Source: Haloferax sulfurifontis ATCC BAA-897
Lineage (GTDB): Archaea > Halobacteriota > Halobacteria > Halobacteriales > Haloferacaceae
Assembly: GCF_000337835.1 (NCBI RefSeq)
Contig: NZ_AOLM01000008.1
Coordinates: 248,001 to 312,000, forward strand
DNA: 64,000 nucleotides
Reading direction: 5' to 3'
Both the position numbers and the translations under genes were made by a program. The number at the start of each line of letters is the position of its first letter. Position 1 is the stretch's first letter. Below, piece after piece: positions 25,618 to 34,730 of the stretch. A model generated the notes under the pieces. That model saw only the letters and a list, made by a program, of their open reading frames with translations, had not been told where the DNA came from and searched no databases.

Positions 25618-28089
25618 ATGTCTGATACGCTACTCACCGTCCGCGACCTGCACACCCACTTCCGAACCGACGCGGGGACCGTTCGGGCCGTCGACGGTAT
25701 CTCGTTCGAGGTACAGCGCGGCGAAGTGCTCGGTATCGTCGGCGAAAGCGGCGCGGGAAAGAGCGTCGCGGCGCGGAGCATCATGCGCCTCATCGACTCG
25801 CCGGGCGTCATCGTCAACGGCGAGGTCCGCTTCGAAGACGACCTCCTCGTCGGCGTCGAGCGCGGCGACGACCCCGACGACGAACCGCGTCAGGACCCCG
25901 AGATGCTGTCGAGCCGCGAGATTCGCGAGCGCGTCCGGGGCCGCGAAATCGCGATGATATTTCAGGACCCCACGGAGAGCCTCAACCCGGTGTTCACCGT
26001 CGGCGAGCAGTTGAGCGAGATTATCGGGCTCAACCGCGACGTGTCGGCGGCCGAGGCCGAGGCCATCGCCGTCGAGCGCCTCCGCGAGGTCGGCATCCCC
26101 GAGGCCGAACGCCGGATGGACGACTACCCCCACGAGTTCTCCGGCGGGATGCGCCAGCGCGTCCTCATCGCGATGGCGTTCGCGTGCGAACCGAGCCTCG
26201 TCATCGCCGACGAACCCACGACGGCGCTCGACGTGACCGTCGAGGCCCAGATTCTCGACCTCGTGAAGGACCTCGCGGCCCGCTACGACACCTCGTTCGT
26301 CTGGGTCACCCACGACATGGGCGTCGTCGCCGAGATATGCGACCGCGTCGCCGTGATGTACCTCGGCGAAATCGTCGAGCAGGCGACCGTCGACGACCTC
26401 TTTCACGACACGAAACACCCCTACACCGAGGCGCTTCTCGGGTCGATTCCGCGGCCCGACCGCGACGTGGACGGCCTGTCGCCCATCGAGGGCATCATGC
26501 CGGAGGCCATCAACCCGCCGAGCGGCTGTCGCTTCCACACGCGGTGCCCGCACGCCCGAGAGGCGTGTCTGCACGTCCACCCCGACGCCCGACTCGTCGA
26601 CGAGGGCGGCGAGGGAGACGGCGACGTGGCGATACAGGCCGGTGACGGAACCGCCGTCACCGAAGTCGCCGCCGCGCCGCACCGGGCGGCGTGCCTGCGC
26701 AACGACTCGTTCGCCGAGGCGGGCTACTGGGAGAGCGCCCCGCTCGACGACGCCGAATCAGCCTCCGGGTCGGCCGCCGCCGAGTCGGATTCCGCCGAGA
26801 CCGGTGACGCCGCCGAGACTGGGACCGGTTCAACGTTCGACCCCGACGCCGACCCGCTCCTCAGCGTCCGCGACCTGCGGAAGTACTTCGACGCGAGCGA
26901 CGGCTTCCTCGACCGCCTCCGGTTCGACCGCGACGCGGGACTGCTTCCCTTCTCGGTCGACCGCGAGCACGTCCGCGCGGTCGACGGCGTCTCGTTCGAC
27001 ATCCTGCCCGGCGAGACGCTCGGCCTCGTCGGCGAGTCCGGGTGCGGGAAGTCCACGCTCGCGCGGACGCTCCTCCGGTTGGTCGACCCGACGTCCGGCG
27101 ACATCGTCTTCGACGGGGAGAACCTCGCCGAACTGTCGAAAGAGGAGCTTCGCAAGCGCCGCAAGCGAATGCAGTTCGTCTTTCAGGACCCGCAGGCGTC
27201 GCTCGACCCGCGGATGACCGTCGGCGAAATCGTCGAGGAGCCGATGCAGGCCCACGGGCTCTACGAGGGCGAACGCGAGGCCCGGGCGCGCGAACTGCTG
27301 GAGACGGTCGGCCTCGACGCCGACCACTACAACCGCTACCCCCACCAGTTCTCGGGCGGCCAGCGCCAGCGGGTCAACCTCGCGCGGGCGCTCTCGGTCG
27401 ACCCCGACTTCATCGTCTGCGACGAGCCGACCTCGGCGCTCGACGCGTCGGTGCAGGCGCAGGTGCTCAACACGATGAAGGAGCTCCAAGACGAGTTCGG
27501 GCTGACGTACCTCTTCATCAGCCACGACCTGAGCGTCATCCGCCACGTCTGCGACCGCGTGGCCGTGATGTACCTCGGGGAACTGGTCGAACTCGCGGAC
27601 AAGGACGACCTGTTCGAGTCGCCGAAACACCCCTACACGCGGGCGCTCCTCTCGTCGATTCCGGTGCCCGACCCGCGGGTGTCCCGCGAGACTGTCCCGC
27701 TGTCCGGCGACGTTCCGTCGCCTATTCACCCGCCGACCGGCTGTCGGTTCCACACCCGGTGTCCGAGCCTCGTCGCCCCGGGGGACCTCGACCTCGGCGA
27801 CGAGGAGTGGGACCGCGTGCGCCGGTTCGTCAGAGCCGTCCAGCGTGAATCCCCGGATATCGTCGCCGACGACGCTCGCGCGACCTACTTCCCCGACGGG
27901 CTCCCCGCCGGCGACGCCGGCACGACCGTGGAGCGCGCGCTCTCGCTCGCGGCCGACGGCGCGTGGCGCGACGCCGCGTCGCTCCTGACGGAGACGTTCG
28001 TCGAGCCGAGCGTCTGTACCTCCGAGGTGCCGACGCTGGAGTCGCCCGACGGACTCGACCGTGTCGTCAGCTGTCACCACTACTCCTGA
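25618..28089 (+). CDS. Fused double ABC ATPase (DppD-DppF type)
   Basis: An 823-residue chain carrying both ATPases of a peptide-type importer. The first half (DppD-like) has Walker [10 protein letters not shown] near 41-49, signature FSGGMRQR near 177 and the C-terminal [14 protein letters not shown] oligopeptide-transporter motif near 303. A Ser/Ala/Glu linker spans about 370-405. The second half (DppF-like) has GESGCGKST near 468, FSGGQRQR near 580 and its own CRFHTRCPS motif. About 100 extra residues follow, with no recognised domain. The fusion forces one-to-one stoichiometry. Confidence 0.93.
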   Translation: MSDTLLTVRDLHTHFRTDAGTVRAVDGISFEVQRGEVLGIVGESGAGKSVAARSIMRLIDSPGVIVNGEVRFEDDLLVGVERGDDPDDEPRQDPEMLSSREIRERVRGREIAMIFQDPTESLNPVFTVGEQLSEIIGLNRDVSAAEAEAIAVERLREVGIPEAERRMDDYPHEFSGGMRQRVLIAMAFACEPSLVIADEPTTALDVTVEAQILDLVKDLAARYDTSFVWVTHDMGVVAEICDRVAVMYLGEIVEQATVDDLFHDTKHPYTEALLGSIPRPDRDVDGLSPIEGIMPEAINPPSGCRFHTRCPHAREACLHVHPDARLVDEGGEGDGDVAIQAGDGTAVTEVAAAPHRAACLRNDSFAEAGYWESAPLDDAESASGSAAAESDSAETGDAAETGTGSTFDPDADPLLSVRDLRKYFDASDGFLDRLRFDRDAGLLPFSVDREHVRAVDGVSFDILPGETLGLVGESGCGKSTLARTLLRLVDPTSGDIVFDGENLAELSKEELRKRRKRMQFVFQDPQASLDPRMTVGEIVEEPMQAHGLYEGEREARARELLETVGLDADHYNRYPHQFSGGQRQRVNLARALSVDPDFIVCDEPTSALDASVQAQVLNTMKELQDEFGLTYLFISHDLSVIRHVCDRVAVMYLGELVELADKDDLFESPKHPYTRALLSSIPVPDPRVSRETVPLSGDVPSPIHPPTGCRFHTRCPSLVAPGDLDLGDEEWDRVRRFVRAVQRESPDIVADDARATYFPDGLPAGDAGTTVERALSLAADGAWRDAASLLTETFVEPSVCTSEVPTLESPDGLDRVVSCHHYS

Positions 28090-28116
28090 AAAAGCGCCGC
28101 CGGCTTTACCTCGCCC

Positions 28117-28941
28117 TCACGCCGACCCGAACCGGTCGGCGACTTCGGCCACGGTTTCGAAGGCGACGCCCGGCGCGTCGGCGACGTGTTCGACGAACGA
28201 TTCGAGCCGGGCGAGCCGGTGGGACTGCCCGATGACCTGCGGGTGCATCGTGAGGACGAACACGCCACCGTCGACGTTGTCCACCATCCAGTCGAACTGC
28301 TCGCGCCACTGGCGGAACACCGCTTTCTCGTTCGCGTAGCCCCGCTTTCGGTTGAAGGCGAACGCCGGGAAGTCGTCGCGTTGCCACGAGACGGGCACCT
28401 CGACGATGTCGGTCTCGGTGCCGCGTTCGAACGGCGCGTCGGCGGGCGCGGCCCACCCCTCGCGGACGCGGTACGGCTCGAAGTCGGTCGCCATCTGGCT
28501 CGAGTCCCACTCGAAGCCGAGTTCGTCGAGGATGCCGAGCGTGTGGGTCGAAAAGTCCCACGAGGGCGAACGGTAGCCGGTCGGCCGCCGACCCGTGAGG
28601 TCGACGATGCTCTCGACGCCGCGTTTCACGTCGTCGTACTCCGCCGCTCGCGACTCGTACTGTCGCGGGCGGGTGTGGGACCAGCCGTGGTGCTGGACGT
28701 CGTGGCCGCGGCTCCACACCTCCTCGGCGGCCTCGGGGAAGCTGTCGATGGTGTGGCCCGGCGTGAACCACGTGGTCTCGACGCCGAACTCGTCCAAGAG
28801 GTCGAGGACGCGGGGCGCGCCCACGTCGACGCCGAAGAGTCCTCTCGACAGTTTCGTCGGGCTGTCCGGCGATTCGAACGAGTGTATCCACGAGGAGACG
28901 CCGTCGAAGTCGAAGGTGAGGCAGACGCTGTGGTGAGTCAC
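28117..28941 (-). CDS. Polysaccharide deacetylase (NodB) family protein
   Basis: About 274 residues from a GTG start; an in-frame ATG 39 nt upstream would give 287. I prefer the GTG because a TATA-like CTATTTTC lies just before it. NodB motifs are visible: TFDFDG (first metal aspartates), HGWSHTRPRQYE (His ligands) and TGYRSPSWDFS. No signal peptide is present, so it probably acts in the cytosol, as allantoinase-like and uronic or peptide deacetylase members do. It is convergent with the fused ATPase (27 bp). It may deacylate the imported compound. Confidence 0.85.
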   Translation of the reverse strand: MTHHSVCLTFDFDGVSSWIHSFESPDSPTKLSRGLFGVDVGAPRVLDLLDEFGVETTWFTPGHTIDSFPEAAEEVWSRGHDVQHHGWSHTRPRQYESRAAEYDDVKRGVESIVDLTGRRPTGYRSPSWDFSTHTLGILDELGFEWDSSQMATDFEPYRVREGWAAPADAPFERGTETDIVEVPVSWQRDDFPAFAFNRKRGYANEKAVFRQWREQFDWMVDNVDGGVFVLTMHPQVIGQSHRLARLESFVEHVADAPGVAFETVAEVADRFGSA

Positions 28942-29038
28942 GCTTCGACGTACGAAAATAGATGTGATAGCTGTTTCCATGCCGCACTCGCGGGACGCGG
29001 CCCACGCCGGGTCGATTCGCGGACTCCCGACCCGCAGG

Positions 29039-29992
29039 TTACCGAAACGCCGGCGCGACGCGCTCGGCGAACAGCTCGGCGCTCGTGGTCTCGGGGAAGT
29101 CCACGAACTCCACGACGACCTCGCCGAAGCCCATCTCGTCGAACGTCTCCAGTCGCTCGCGGACCTGCTCCGGCGTGCCGACGAGCGGGTACTCGCTGTC
29201 GGCGACGTTCTCGGGTTTGAACCGCGGGAAGTGCTCGTCGAGCAGGGCGTCGAGTTCCGCCTCGTCCTCGCGGAGCAGACACCGCGCGAACCACGACCGC
29301 TCTATCTCCTCGAACGACCGGCCGTAGCCCTCGCAGTGGCGTTCCAGCACGTCCAGTTTGTGTTGCATCACCTCCGGCGGCCCCCAGAAGTTCCACGAAT
29401 CGGCGTACTGGGCGGTGATTCGGAGCGTGAACGACTCGCCGCCGCCGCCGACCATGATGGGCGGATGCGGGTCTCGGACGGGATGCGGCTGACACATCGC
29501 CTCGTCGAGGGTGTAGTAGTCGCCGTCGAAGCTGACCGTCTCCTCGGTCCACAGGCGCTTGAGTATCCGAATCGACTCCTCCAGCATCCGAAGGCGGGTC
29601 GGCGCGTCCGGCCAGTCGTAGCCGTAGGCCCGCGCCTCGCTCTCCTTCCAGCCGGCACCCATGCCGAGTTTCAGCCGTCCGTCGCTCACGGCGTCGAGCG
29701 TGGCGGCCTGCTTGGCGAGGAGCGCGGGGTTTCGGAAGTGGTTGTTCACCGTCTTCGGGTAGAGGTACACGTCCTCGGTCTCGCGGGCGATGGCGGCCAG
29801 CGTGACGAAACACTCCGTCGTCGGGCCGCTACCGGTCATGACGTGGTCGGGGACGGCGACGCCGTCGAAGCCGAGACCTTCCACCGCCACGGCGAACTCG
29901 ACCTGCGCGTCCCACGAAATCTCGTCGCAGAACGCCAACTGGGAGTGAACGGAGTCGCCGGCGCTGGTCGGAACGTTGACTGCGAACTGCAT
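29039..29992 (-). CDS. LLM-class flavin-dependent oxidoreductase
   Basis: A 317-residue luciferase-like oxidoreductase. Landmarks are VPDHVMTG near residue 47, LGMGAGWKESEARAYG near 110, EESIRILKRLW near 138 and PHPPIMVGGGG near 168. It is probably F420- or FMN-dependent, as are most haloarchaeal members. It is similar in layout to the LLM protein of the rhamnose locus. It is divergent from an SDR gene (90 bp), so the two may act in sequence on a product of the amidase locus. Confidence 0.88.
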   Translation of the reverse strand: MQFAVNVPTSAGDSVHSQLAFCDEISWDAQVEFAVAVEGLGFDGVAVPDHVMTGSGPTTECFVTLAAIARETEDVYLYPKTVNNHFRNPALLAKQAATLDAVSDGRLKLGMGAGWKESEARAYGYDWPDAPTRLRMLEESIRILKRLWTEETVSFDGDYYTLDEAMCQPHPVRDPHPPIMVGGGGESFTLRITAQYADSWNFWGPPEVMQHKLDVLERHCEGYGRSFEEIERSWFARCLLREDEAELDALLDEHFPRFKPENVADSEYPLVGTPEQVRERLETFDEMGFGEVVVEFVDFPETTSAELFAERVAPAFR

Positions 29993-30082
29993 ACGAACGG
30001 CTCACGCGCGACCACGAAAACAGTTACCACTCCACTCGCCGCCACCCCAACACGTACTACGGTCCGCGCCGTCGCCGACGAC

Positions 30083-30808
30083 ATGACGGACCATCTGCGC
30101 GCGGCAATCGTGACCGGCGCGTCCAGCGGTATCGGGCGGGCGGTCGTCGAGCGACTCCGAGCGGACTACGACTACGTCGCCTGCTTCGATATCGAGACCG
30201 GCGAGACCGACTGGGACGACGAGCGCGTCCACGAGTTCGCCGTCGACGTTCGCGACCCCGACGCGGTCGCGGACGCGGTGGCGGCGGTCGAATCGGTCGC
30301 CGACGTGGCGGCGCTCGTGAACAACGCGGGCATCTCGCGGGCCGTCTCTCTCGCGGACCTCGACCCGGACGAGTGGGACCGCGTCCTCGACGTGAACCTC
30401 AAGGGGCAGTACGTCGTCGCCCGCGCCGTCGCGCCGGCCATGGTCGAGCGCGGCGAGGGTGCCATCGTCAACGTGTCGAGCGTCGCCGGCCTCCGCGGGA
30501 GCGCCACCGGCGGCGTCCACTACTCCTCGTCGAAGGCGGGCGTCTTCGGGCTCACGAAGGGGCTGGCGAAACAGCTCGGCCCCGAGGTGCGCGTCAACTG
30601 CGTCGCGCCGGGGCTCGTCGAGACGCCGCTTCTCACCGAGTCGAACCTCTGGACCGAGGAGGCGCTCGCCGAGTACGCCGCCGACCTCCCGCTCGAACGC
30701 ATCGGGACGCCCGAGGAGGTCGCCGACGTGGTCGCGTTCCTCTGCGACGGCGCGGGCTACGTGACGGGCACGGTGCTGACGGTCGACGGCGGGTCGATGC
30801 TCCGGTGA
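30083..30808 (+). CDS. SDR family oxidoreductase
   Basis: A 241-residue short-chain dehydrogenase. The ATG giving MTDHLRAAIV fits the family; the open frame continues far upstream but antisense to the LLM gene. Motifs are TGASSGIGRA, NNAGIS, the catalytic serine in NVSSVAG and YSSSK, with TVDGGSML at the end. It is divergent from the LLM gene and is the last gene of this locus before a long non-coding stretch. Confidence 0.9.
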   Translation: MTDHLRAAIVTGASSGIGRAVVERLRADYDYVACFDIETGETDWDDERVHEFAVDVRDPDAVADAVAAVESVADVAALVNNAGISRAVSLADLDPDEWDRVLDVNLKGQYVVARAVAPAMVERGEGAIVNVSSVAGLRGSATGGVHYSSSKAGVFGLTKGLAKQLGPEVRVNCVAPGLVETPLLTESNLWTEEALAEYAADLPLERIGTPEEVADVVAFLCDGAGYVTGTVLTVDGGSMLR

Positions 30809-31426
30809 CGCGTTGAGTGACTGCGGCCGCGGTCGGTCTGGCCCATCGCCCGGACCGAGTGAATATCTCAATCATATAAAATATCGAGCTATAATCTATT
30901 TCTTATACTTTTGTCGAACGGGCGGTCGACTTCGGACACGTCGTCGTCTGCGGTCGCTTCGAGTCCCGCCCTCGGTTCTGTTTCGACCGATTCGCCCGTT
31001 TCGAGTGTCGACGCCGGTCTCGACTCGACGTTCACGTTTCCGTGGTGACTCCAGTCTCTCCCCTCCCGCGGGTGTTCGAGTAACGACCGACTGCGAGCGC
31101 GATATGGTTCATTTGCCCCGTGATTTTCCTGTTTTTGGCGGCGAACCTGATGACTGGTGGTCGTCTTATTCGAGACGGATTTCGTCGTGACTGGGGTTAT
31201 TCTCCGAAACTGGCGAACTGAGCGTTCGAAGCGACTGAGACGACGGTTTCGCGCCGATGTGGTGGTCAGTTGGCTCTCAAAGACATGACCCGTTGTGATT
31301 ACTCAAAATACAGTACTGTCTACTTAATAGTCAGGGAAACAAGATTTCTCTCCGCTCGTCCCGCAACGTTGAGCCTTTCAAAACATATTACGCCGCCGCC
31401 GCTGTACCGGACGCTCGGGCACAACC
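30809..31426. other. Long intergenic region, AT-rich in part
   Basis: About 620 bp with no supported gene. Two AT-rich blocks stand out: 30862-30915 (ATATAAAATATCG, TATAATCTATTTC) and 31290-31390. The second, ending in CAAAACATATTACG near 31380-31392, is the likely promoter area of the PPC-domain gene, about 40 nt upstream of its ATG. Confidence 0.45.
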
Positions 31427-31834
31427 ATGGACTACGTCAAAGAAGACGACACGGTCGTCGTCAGGCTGGACCCCGGCGAACAGGTCCTCGACTCGCTCGC
31501 GACGGTGCGCGACGAGTTCGACATCGAACACGGCTTTCTCACGGGTATCGGCGCGGTCGACTCCGTCACGCTCGGCCACTACGACGTGGGCGACCAGGAG
31601 TACCTCGAAGAGGAGTTCACGGGCCAGTTCGAGGTGACGAGCTTCCTCGGCAACATCGGCCCCGACAAGATTCACACGCACATTCAGGTCGGCACGCGCG
31701 AGTTCGAGACGCTCGGCGGCCACTGTTCCGGTGCGCGCGTCTCCGGGACGTTCGAAGTCGTCATCCATCTCGGCGAGACGCCGCTGACCCACCACCTCGA
31801 CGAGCGGACCGGCCTCGACGTGTTCGACATCTGA
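31427..31834 (+). CDS. PPC (DUF296) domain DNA-binding protein
   Basis: A 135-residue protein of the plants-and-prokaryotes-conserved domain. The order VVRLDPGEQVLDSL (residues 10-23), HGFLTGIGAVDSVTLG (about 37-52), HTHIQVG (about 84-90) and GHCSGARVSGTFEVVI matches stand-alone prokaryotic PPC proteins, which form trimers with a conserved histidine cluster. In plants the domain is joined to AT-hooks; there is no AT-hook here, so DNA binding is by annotation tradition rather than by visible motif. Confidence 0.88.
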   Translation: MDYVKEDDTVVVRLDPGEQVLDSLATVRDEFDIEHGFLTGIGAVDSVTLGHYDVGDQEYLEEEFTGQFEVTSFLGNIGPDKIHTHIQVGTREFETLGGHCSGARVSGTFEVVIHLGETPLTHHLDERTGLDVFDI

Positions 31835-31852
31835 GCTGGCCCGGCCCAGCTC
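31833..31852 (+). terminator. Hairpin at the stop codon of the PPC gene
   Basis: GAGCTGG-N6-CCAGCTC can form a 7-bp GC-rich stem starting inside the TGA stop codon. It is not followed by a T tract, so it may be an mRNA 3'-end stabiliser rather than a true terminator. Confidence 0.35.
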
Positions 31853-32416
31853 GGGCCGAGCCGCACTGAGCCGAGTCGAATCGGACCGAACTAAACCGAA
31901 CTGAACCGAATCGAGCGAGCCGCGGTGCGGACACTCGTTCGCTTTTTCGTGCGTCCGCTGTGGGTCGAGAGCGCCGCGCTCGTCGGACGACGTGAGGCGA
32001 TTCGGAGCAAGAAAAGGCGGTGCTGTCGGGGCGTCGGCCGGCGGTGGAGGGCCGAAGCGAGGGGGGCTGGAGGGCGCGTGTCGGCGGACTGGCCGACGCC
32101 CCGAGCGCACCGGGCGAAGGTTCCGGGGGTCGTCCGCCGACGCGGGTTCCGCCGCGGGGACGCGACCGGGGACCGCTGGTCGCGCCGCCGTCGGCGGGTC
32201 GCAACCGCCGGTCCGTTGGAGCGCGGCCGGCGGCAACTATTCGTAGTCGGTAACCCACATTGGCGGTTCCTCGGTTACTACCGTTAGTTACGTGAGTAGC
32301 ATGAATAGCGTGTGTTTCCCGGAGTCTCGGGTGTACGGGTGCAGTATCGGTCGTCTACGGGTGAATCACTCAATCGAATGACTTTCGACGCGGGGGGTCG
32401 TGGCCGAGAGTGACAG
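31835..32416. other. Intergenic region with degenerate 10-bp repeats
   Basis: About 580 bp. It starts with a hairpin, then a degenerate decamer array (31871-31910). From about 31980 to 32240 it is very GC-rich with open frames on several strands but Arg/Gly-rich, basic translations unlike haloarchaeal proteins, so I treat it as non-coding. Confidence 0.45.
31871..31910. repeat. Four degenerate 10-bp tandem units ending in (A)CCGAA
   Basis: Successive decamers CCGAGTCGAA, TCGGACCGAA, CTAAACCGAA and CTGAACCGAA share phase and the CGAA end. The 10-bp period equals about one helical turn. It lies directly downstream of the PPC-domain gene. The function is unknown. Confidence 0.5.
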
Positions 32417-33280
32417 ATGAAACGACATCTCCGCGTTCACATTGTCCCCCTGTGGCGCGAACACGACCGCATCGTCGGCCCCATCGAGGACGACCGGCCG
32501 GACAAGGTCTACCTCCTCGAACACGAGGACCCCGCGGTCGAGCGCCCGACCTACCACGAGGCGGTCGTCGACCGCATCGCCGACGTGGTCGGCACCCCGC
32601 CTGACGTCGAGTACCTCGACCTCTTCGACATGTACGAGGTGATGGGCGCGATTACGACCATCGCCGACTGGCACCCCGACGACTTCGTCCGCGTCAACGT
32701 CACCGCCGGCACCAAGCGCGCGGCCGTCGGCGCGACGATGGCCTGCATGGACGAACACACCGACGCCGAACCGTACGTCGTCGACCCCGAGGTCCGGCCG
32801 CACGGCCTCGACGCGCCGGTCACCGAGGGCTTCGAGCGGGCGTCGCTCCTGACGACCTACCAAATCGACTCGCCCTCTCCCGACCAGGTCGCCGCGCTCG
32901 CCCTCATCGAGGCCCACGACACCGACGCCAAACGCGCGAAGAAGAAGACGCTCATCACCGAGGCGGCCCGCTACGGCCTCGAGTTCATGCGCGGCCGCGT
33001 CGACGGCGAGGTCGAGGACTACGACCCCGTCACCGGGGACTACAACGTCCTCGACAACCGCGTCACCGCGACGCTCGAACATCAGGGCTACGTCGCGGTC
33101 ACCCAGCGCGGAACCCGCCGCTACCTCGAACTCACGGAGGAGGGGAGACAGACGCTCCGCGCGTTCCGCCACCGCGCCGAGTCGGTCGTCTCGGACCTCG
33201 AAGCGCGGACCGACGACCCCTCCGACAACGTCGATTTCGCCCTCGACAACCCGGTCGACGCGCTCGTGGAACACCGGTAG
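32417..33280 (+). CDS. HFX_2341-type (DUF6293) CARF-like transcriptional regulator
   Basis: A 287-residue protein. The N-terminal half (about 1-135) is a Rossmann-like domain: strand HLRVHIVPL at the start, and a nucleotide-loop-like segment VNVTAGTKRAAVGATMAC near residues 93-110, reminiscent of CARF ligand-binding domains of Csa3-type regulators. The C-terminal half (about 155-260) is a winged helix with ALALIEAHD, RVTATLEHQGYVAV and RYLELTEEG. No CRISPR or cas genes are in the window. It probably senses a small ligand and controls transcription. Target and ligand are unknown. Confidence 0.82.
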   Translation: MKRHLRVHIVPLWREHDRIVGPIEDDRPDKVYLLEHEDPAVERPTYHEAVVDRIADVVGTPPDVEYLDLFDMYEVMGAITTIADWHPDDFVRVNVTAGTKRAAVGATMACMDEHTDAEPYVVDPEVRPHGLDAPVTEGFERASLLTTYQIDSPSPDQVAALALIEAHDTDAKRAKKKTLITEAARYGLEFMRGRVDGEVEDYDPVTGDYNVLDNRVTATLEHQGYVAVTQRGTRRYLELTEEGRQTLRAFRHRAESVVSDLEARTDDPSDNVDFALDNPVDALVEHR

Positions 33281-33350
33281 GGCGAGTCGTCGCCCCCGTC
33301 GCGCACCGTTCTCCCTGCGACGCTCGCCGTCCCCTCGCGCGCTGAGGACA

Positions 33351-33460
33351 ACTGTTAGTACGGTAGCGACGGGACACAGACATGTATGCCCTCCAACATG
33401 CACACACTGTTAGTACGGTAGCGACGGGACACAGACATGTATGCCCTCCAACATGCACAC
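33351..33460. repeat. Perfect 55-bp tandem duplication over a promoter and start codon
   Basis: Two identical 55-bp copies (33351-33405 and 33406-33460), beginning ACTGTTAGTACGGTAGCG and ending CTCCAACATGCACAC, stand head to tail. The second copy contains the start codon and first 20 nt of the propeller lipoprotein gene. The first contains the same ATG, which now reads an 11-codon peptide ending at TAG (33386-33421). The identity implies a recent slippage or replication event. Confidence 0.9.
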
Positions 33461-34670
33461 GCGCAGAGCCGTCCTCGCGGCCGGCGGCGCGACCGCCCTC
33501 GCGTCGCTCTCAGGCTGTGTCGCCCGCGCGTTCAGCACTCTCGACGTCGAGCGCGACTACCGACGGGACGCGCCCGTCGGCGACGTGACGGGCGCGTGGC
33601 CGACCTACCAGCGCGACTTCGCCAACACCGGTTACACGACCGACCCCGGCCCCTCGGCGGACGCGGGCGTCGAGCGAATCGCGTCCGGCGACGCGGCGCT
33701 CGCCACCTCAGTCGCGGTCGCCGACGCCCGCGGCGTGCTCGGCTACAGCGACGGGGACGGCGAGGACGGCGTGTATCGCGCGCTCGACCTCGACGCCGAG
33801 ACCGCTCCCGCGGACTCCGACCGCGCGTGGACCGTCGACTACGCCCACGGGAAGTCCACGCCCACGCTCGCCGGCGACGCGATGTTCGTCTCGACCGCGG
33901 AGTTCGTCGCGGCCTACGACGCCCGGACCGGCGAGCGGTGCTGGCGGACGAGCGAGGGCGGGTACGGGACCCCCGCGAACGCGCCGGTGCTCGCCGCGGA
34001 AACGCTCGTCGACGGCGGCGGTTCGACCGTCTTCGGGCGCGACCCCGCGACCGGAGAGGAGCGATGGAGCTACGACGCCGGCAGGGCCTCGCCCGGTCTC
34101 GCCGCCCGCGACGGCGTCGTCTACACGCCAATCGGCGTCGACCACGAGCAGACCGGCGTCGCCGCGCTCGACGCCGCGACCGGCGAGGAGCGGTGGCGAC
34201 GCGAGGACCCCCCGCAGAGCGCCGTCCCGCTCACGGTGGACGACGCCCATCTCTACTACAGCGCTCACCGCGGGAACGTGTTCGCCCTCGCCCTCGAAGA
34301 CGGGTCGACGCAGTGGCGGGCGTCGGTCCCGCTCCCGGAGAACGGAAGCCCGCAGACCGCCGTCGCGGACGACACGCTTCACGTCCAGTCCTCGCGGGGG
34401 AGCCTCGCCGCGTTCGACGCCGGCGACGGCGCGACGAAGTGGACGCTGTCGCTCGATGCCGATACGTTCGCCCGGCCGCCGGTCGTCGCCGAGGACACCC
34501 GATTCGTGGCGAGCGACGACCGACTCTACGCCGTCTCGGCGGCGTCCGGCGATGAACTGTGGTCGAAGGCGCTCGACGCGCGGCCTACTGGCGGCCTGTC
34601 GGTCCGCGGGTCGGAACTCTACTTCGCCGGGACGGGCAGGAACCCCGGCGTGTTCCGCGTAGCGGACTAA
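33441..34670 (+). CDS. PQQ-type beta-propeller lipoprotein
   Basis: A 409-residue secreted protein with a twin-arginine start (TRRAVLAAGG), short hydrophobic stretch and lipobox LSGC near residue 25. About seven repeats of the PQQ/quinoprotein-like blade follow, each with the pattern D-(A/L)-x-T/D-G-x-x-x-W (ALDAATGEERW, AFDAGDGATKW, AVSAASGDELW). No PQQ-dehydrogenase catalytic motif is visible, so it is probably a binding or assembly scaffold on the cell surface. A second ATG 12 nt downstream is possible. The start lies inside a 55-bp duplication. Confidence 0.88.
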   Translation: MPSNMHTRRAVLAAGGATALASLSGCVARAFSTLDVERDYRRDAPVGDVTGAWPTYQRDFANTGYTTDPGPSADAGVERIASGDAALATSVAVADARGVLGYSDGDGEDGVYRALDLDAETAPADSDRAWTVDYAHGKSTPTLAGDAMFVSTAEFVAAYDARTGERCWRTSEGGYGTPANAPVLAAETLVDGGGSTVFGRDPATGEERWSYDAGRASPGLAARDGVVYTPIGVDHEQTGVAALDAATGEERWRREDPPQSAVPLTVDDAHLYYSAHRGNVFALALEDGSTQWRASVPLPENGSPQTAVADDTLHVQSSRGSLAAFDAGDGATKWTLSLDADTFARPPVVAEDTRFVASDDRLYAVSAASGDELWSKALDARPTGGLSVRGSELYFAGTGRNPGVFRVAD

Positions 34671-34730
34671 GGCCAGCGGGCCGTCGCCGTCGCGATTGCG
34701 TTCCGCGCCGACCGACGACGCCAGCCCCCG

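Noticed and set aside
31925-32287. Overlapping short frames in a GC-rich gap
   Set aside because: All translations are Arg/Gly-rich and mutually overlapping; no start context or homologue-like feature.
33351-33460. Possible CRISPR repeat pair
   Set aside because: Two directly adjacent 55-bp copies without spacers are a tandem duplication, and no cas genes are near despite the CARF-like regulator.
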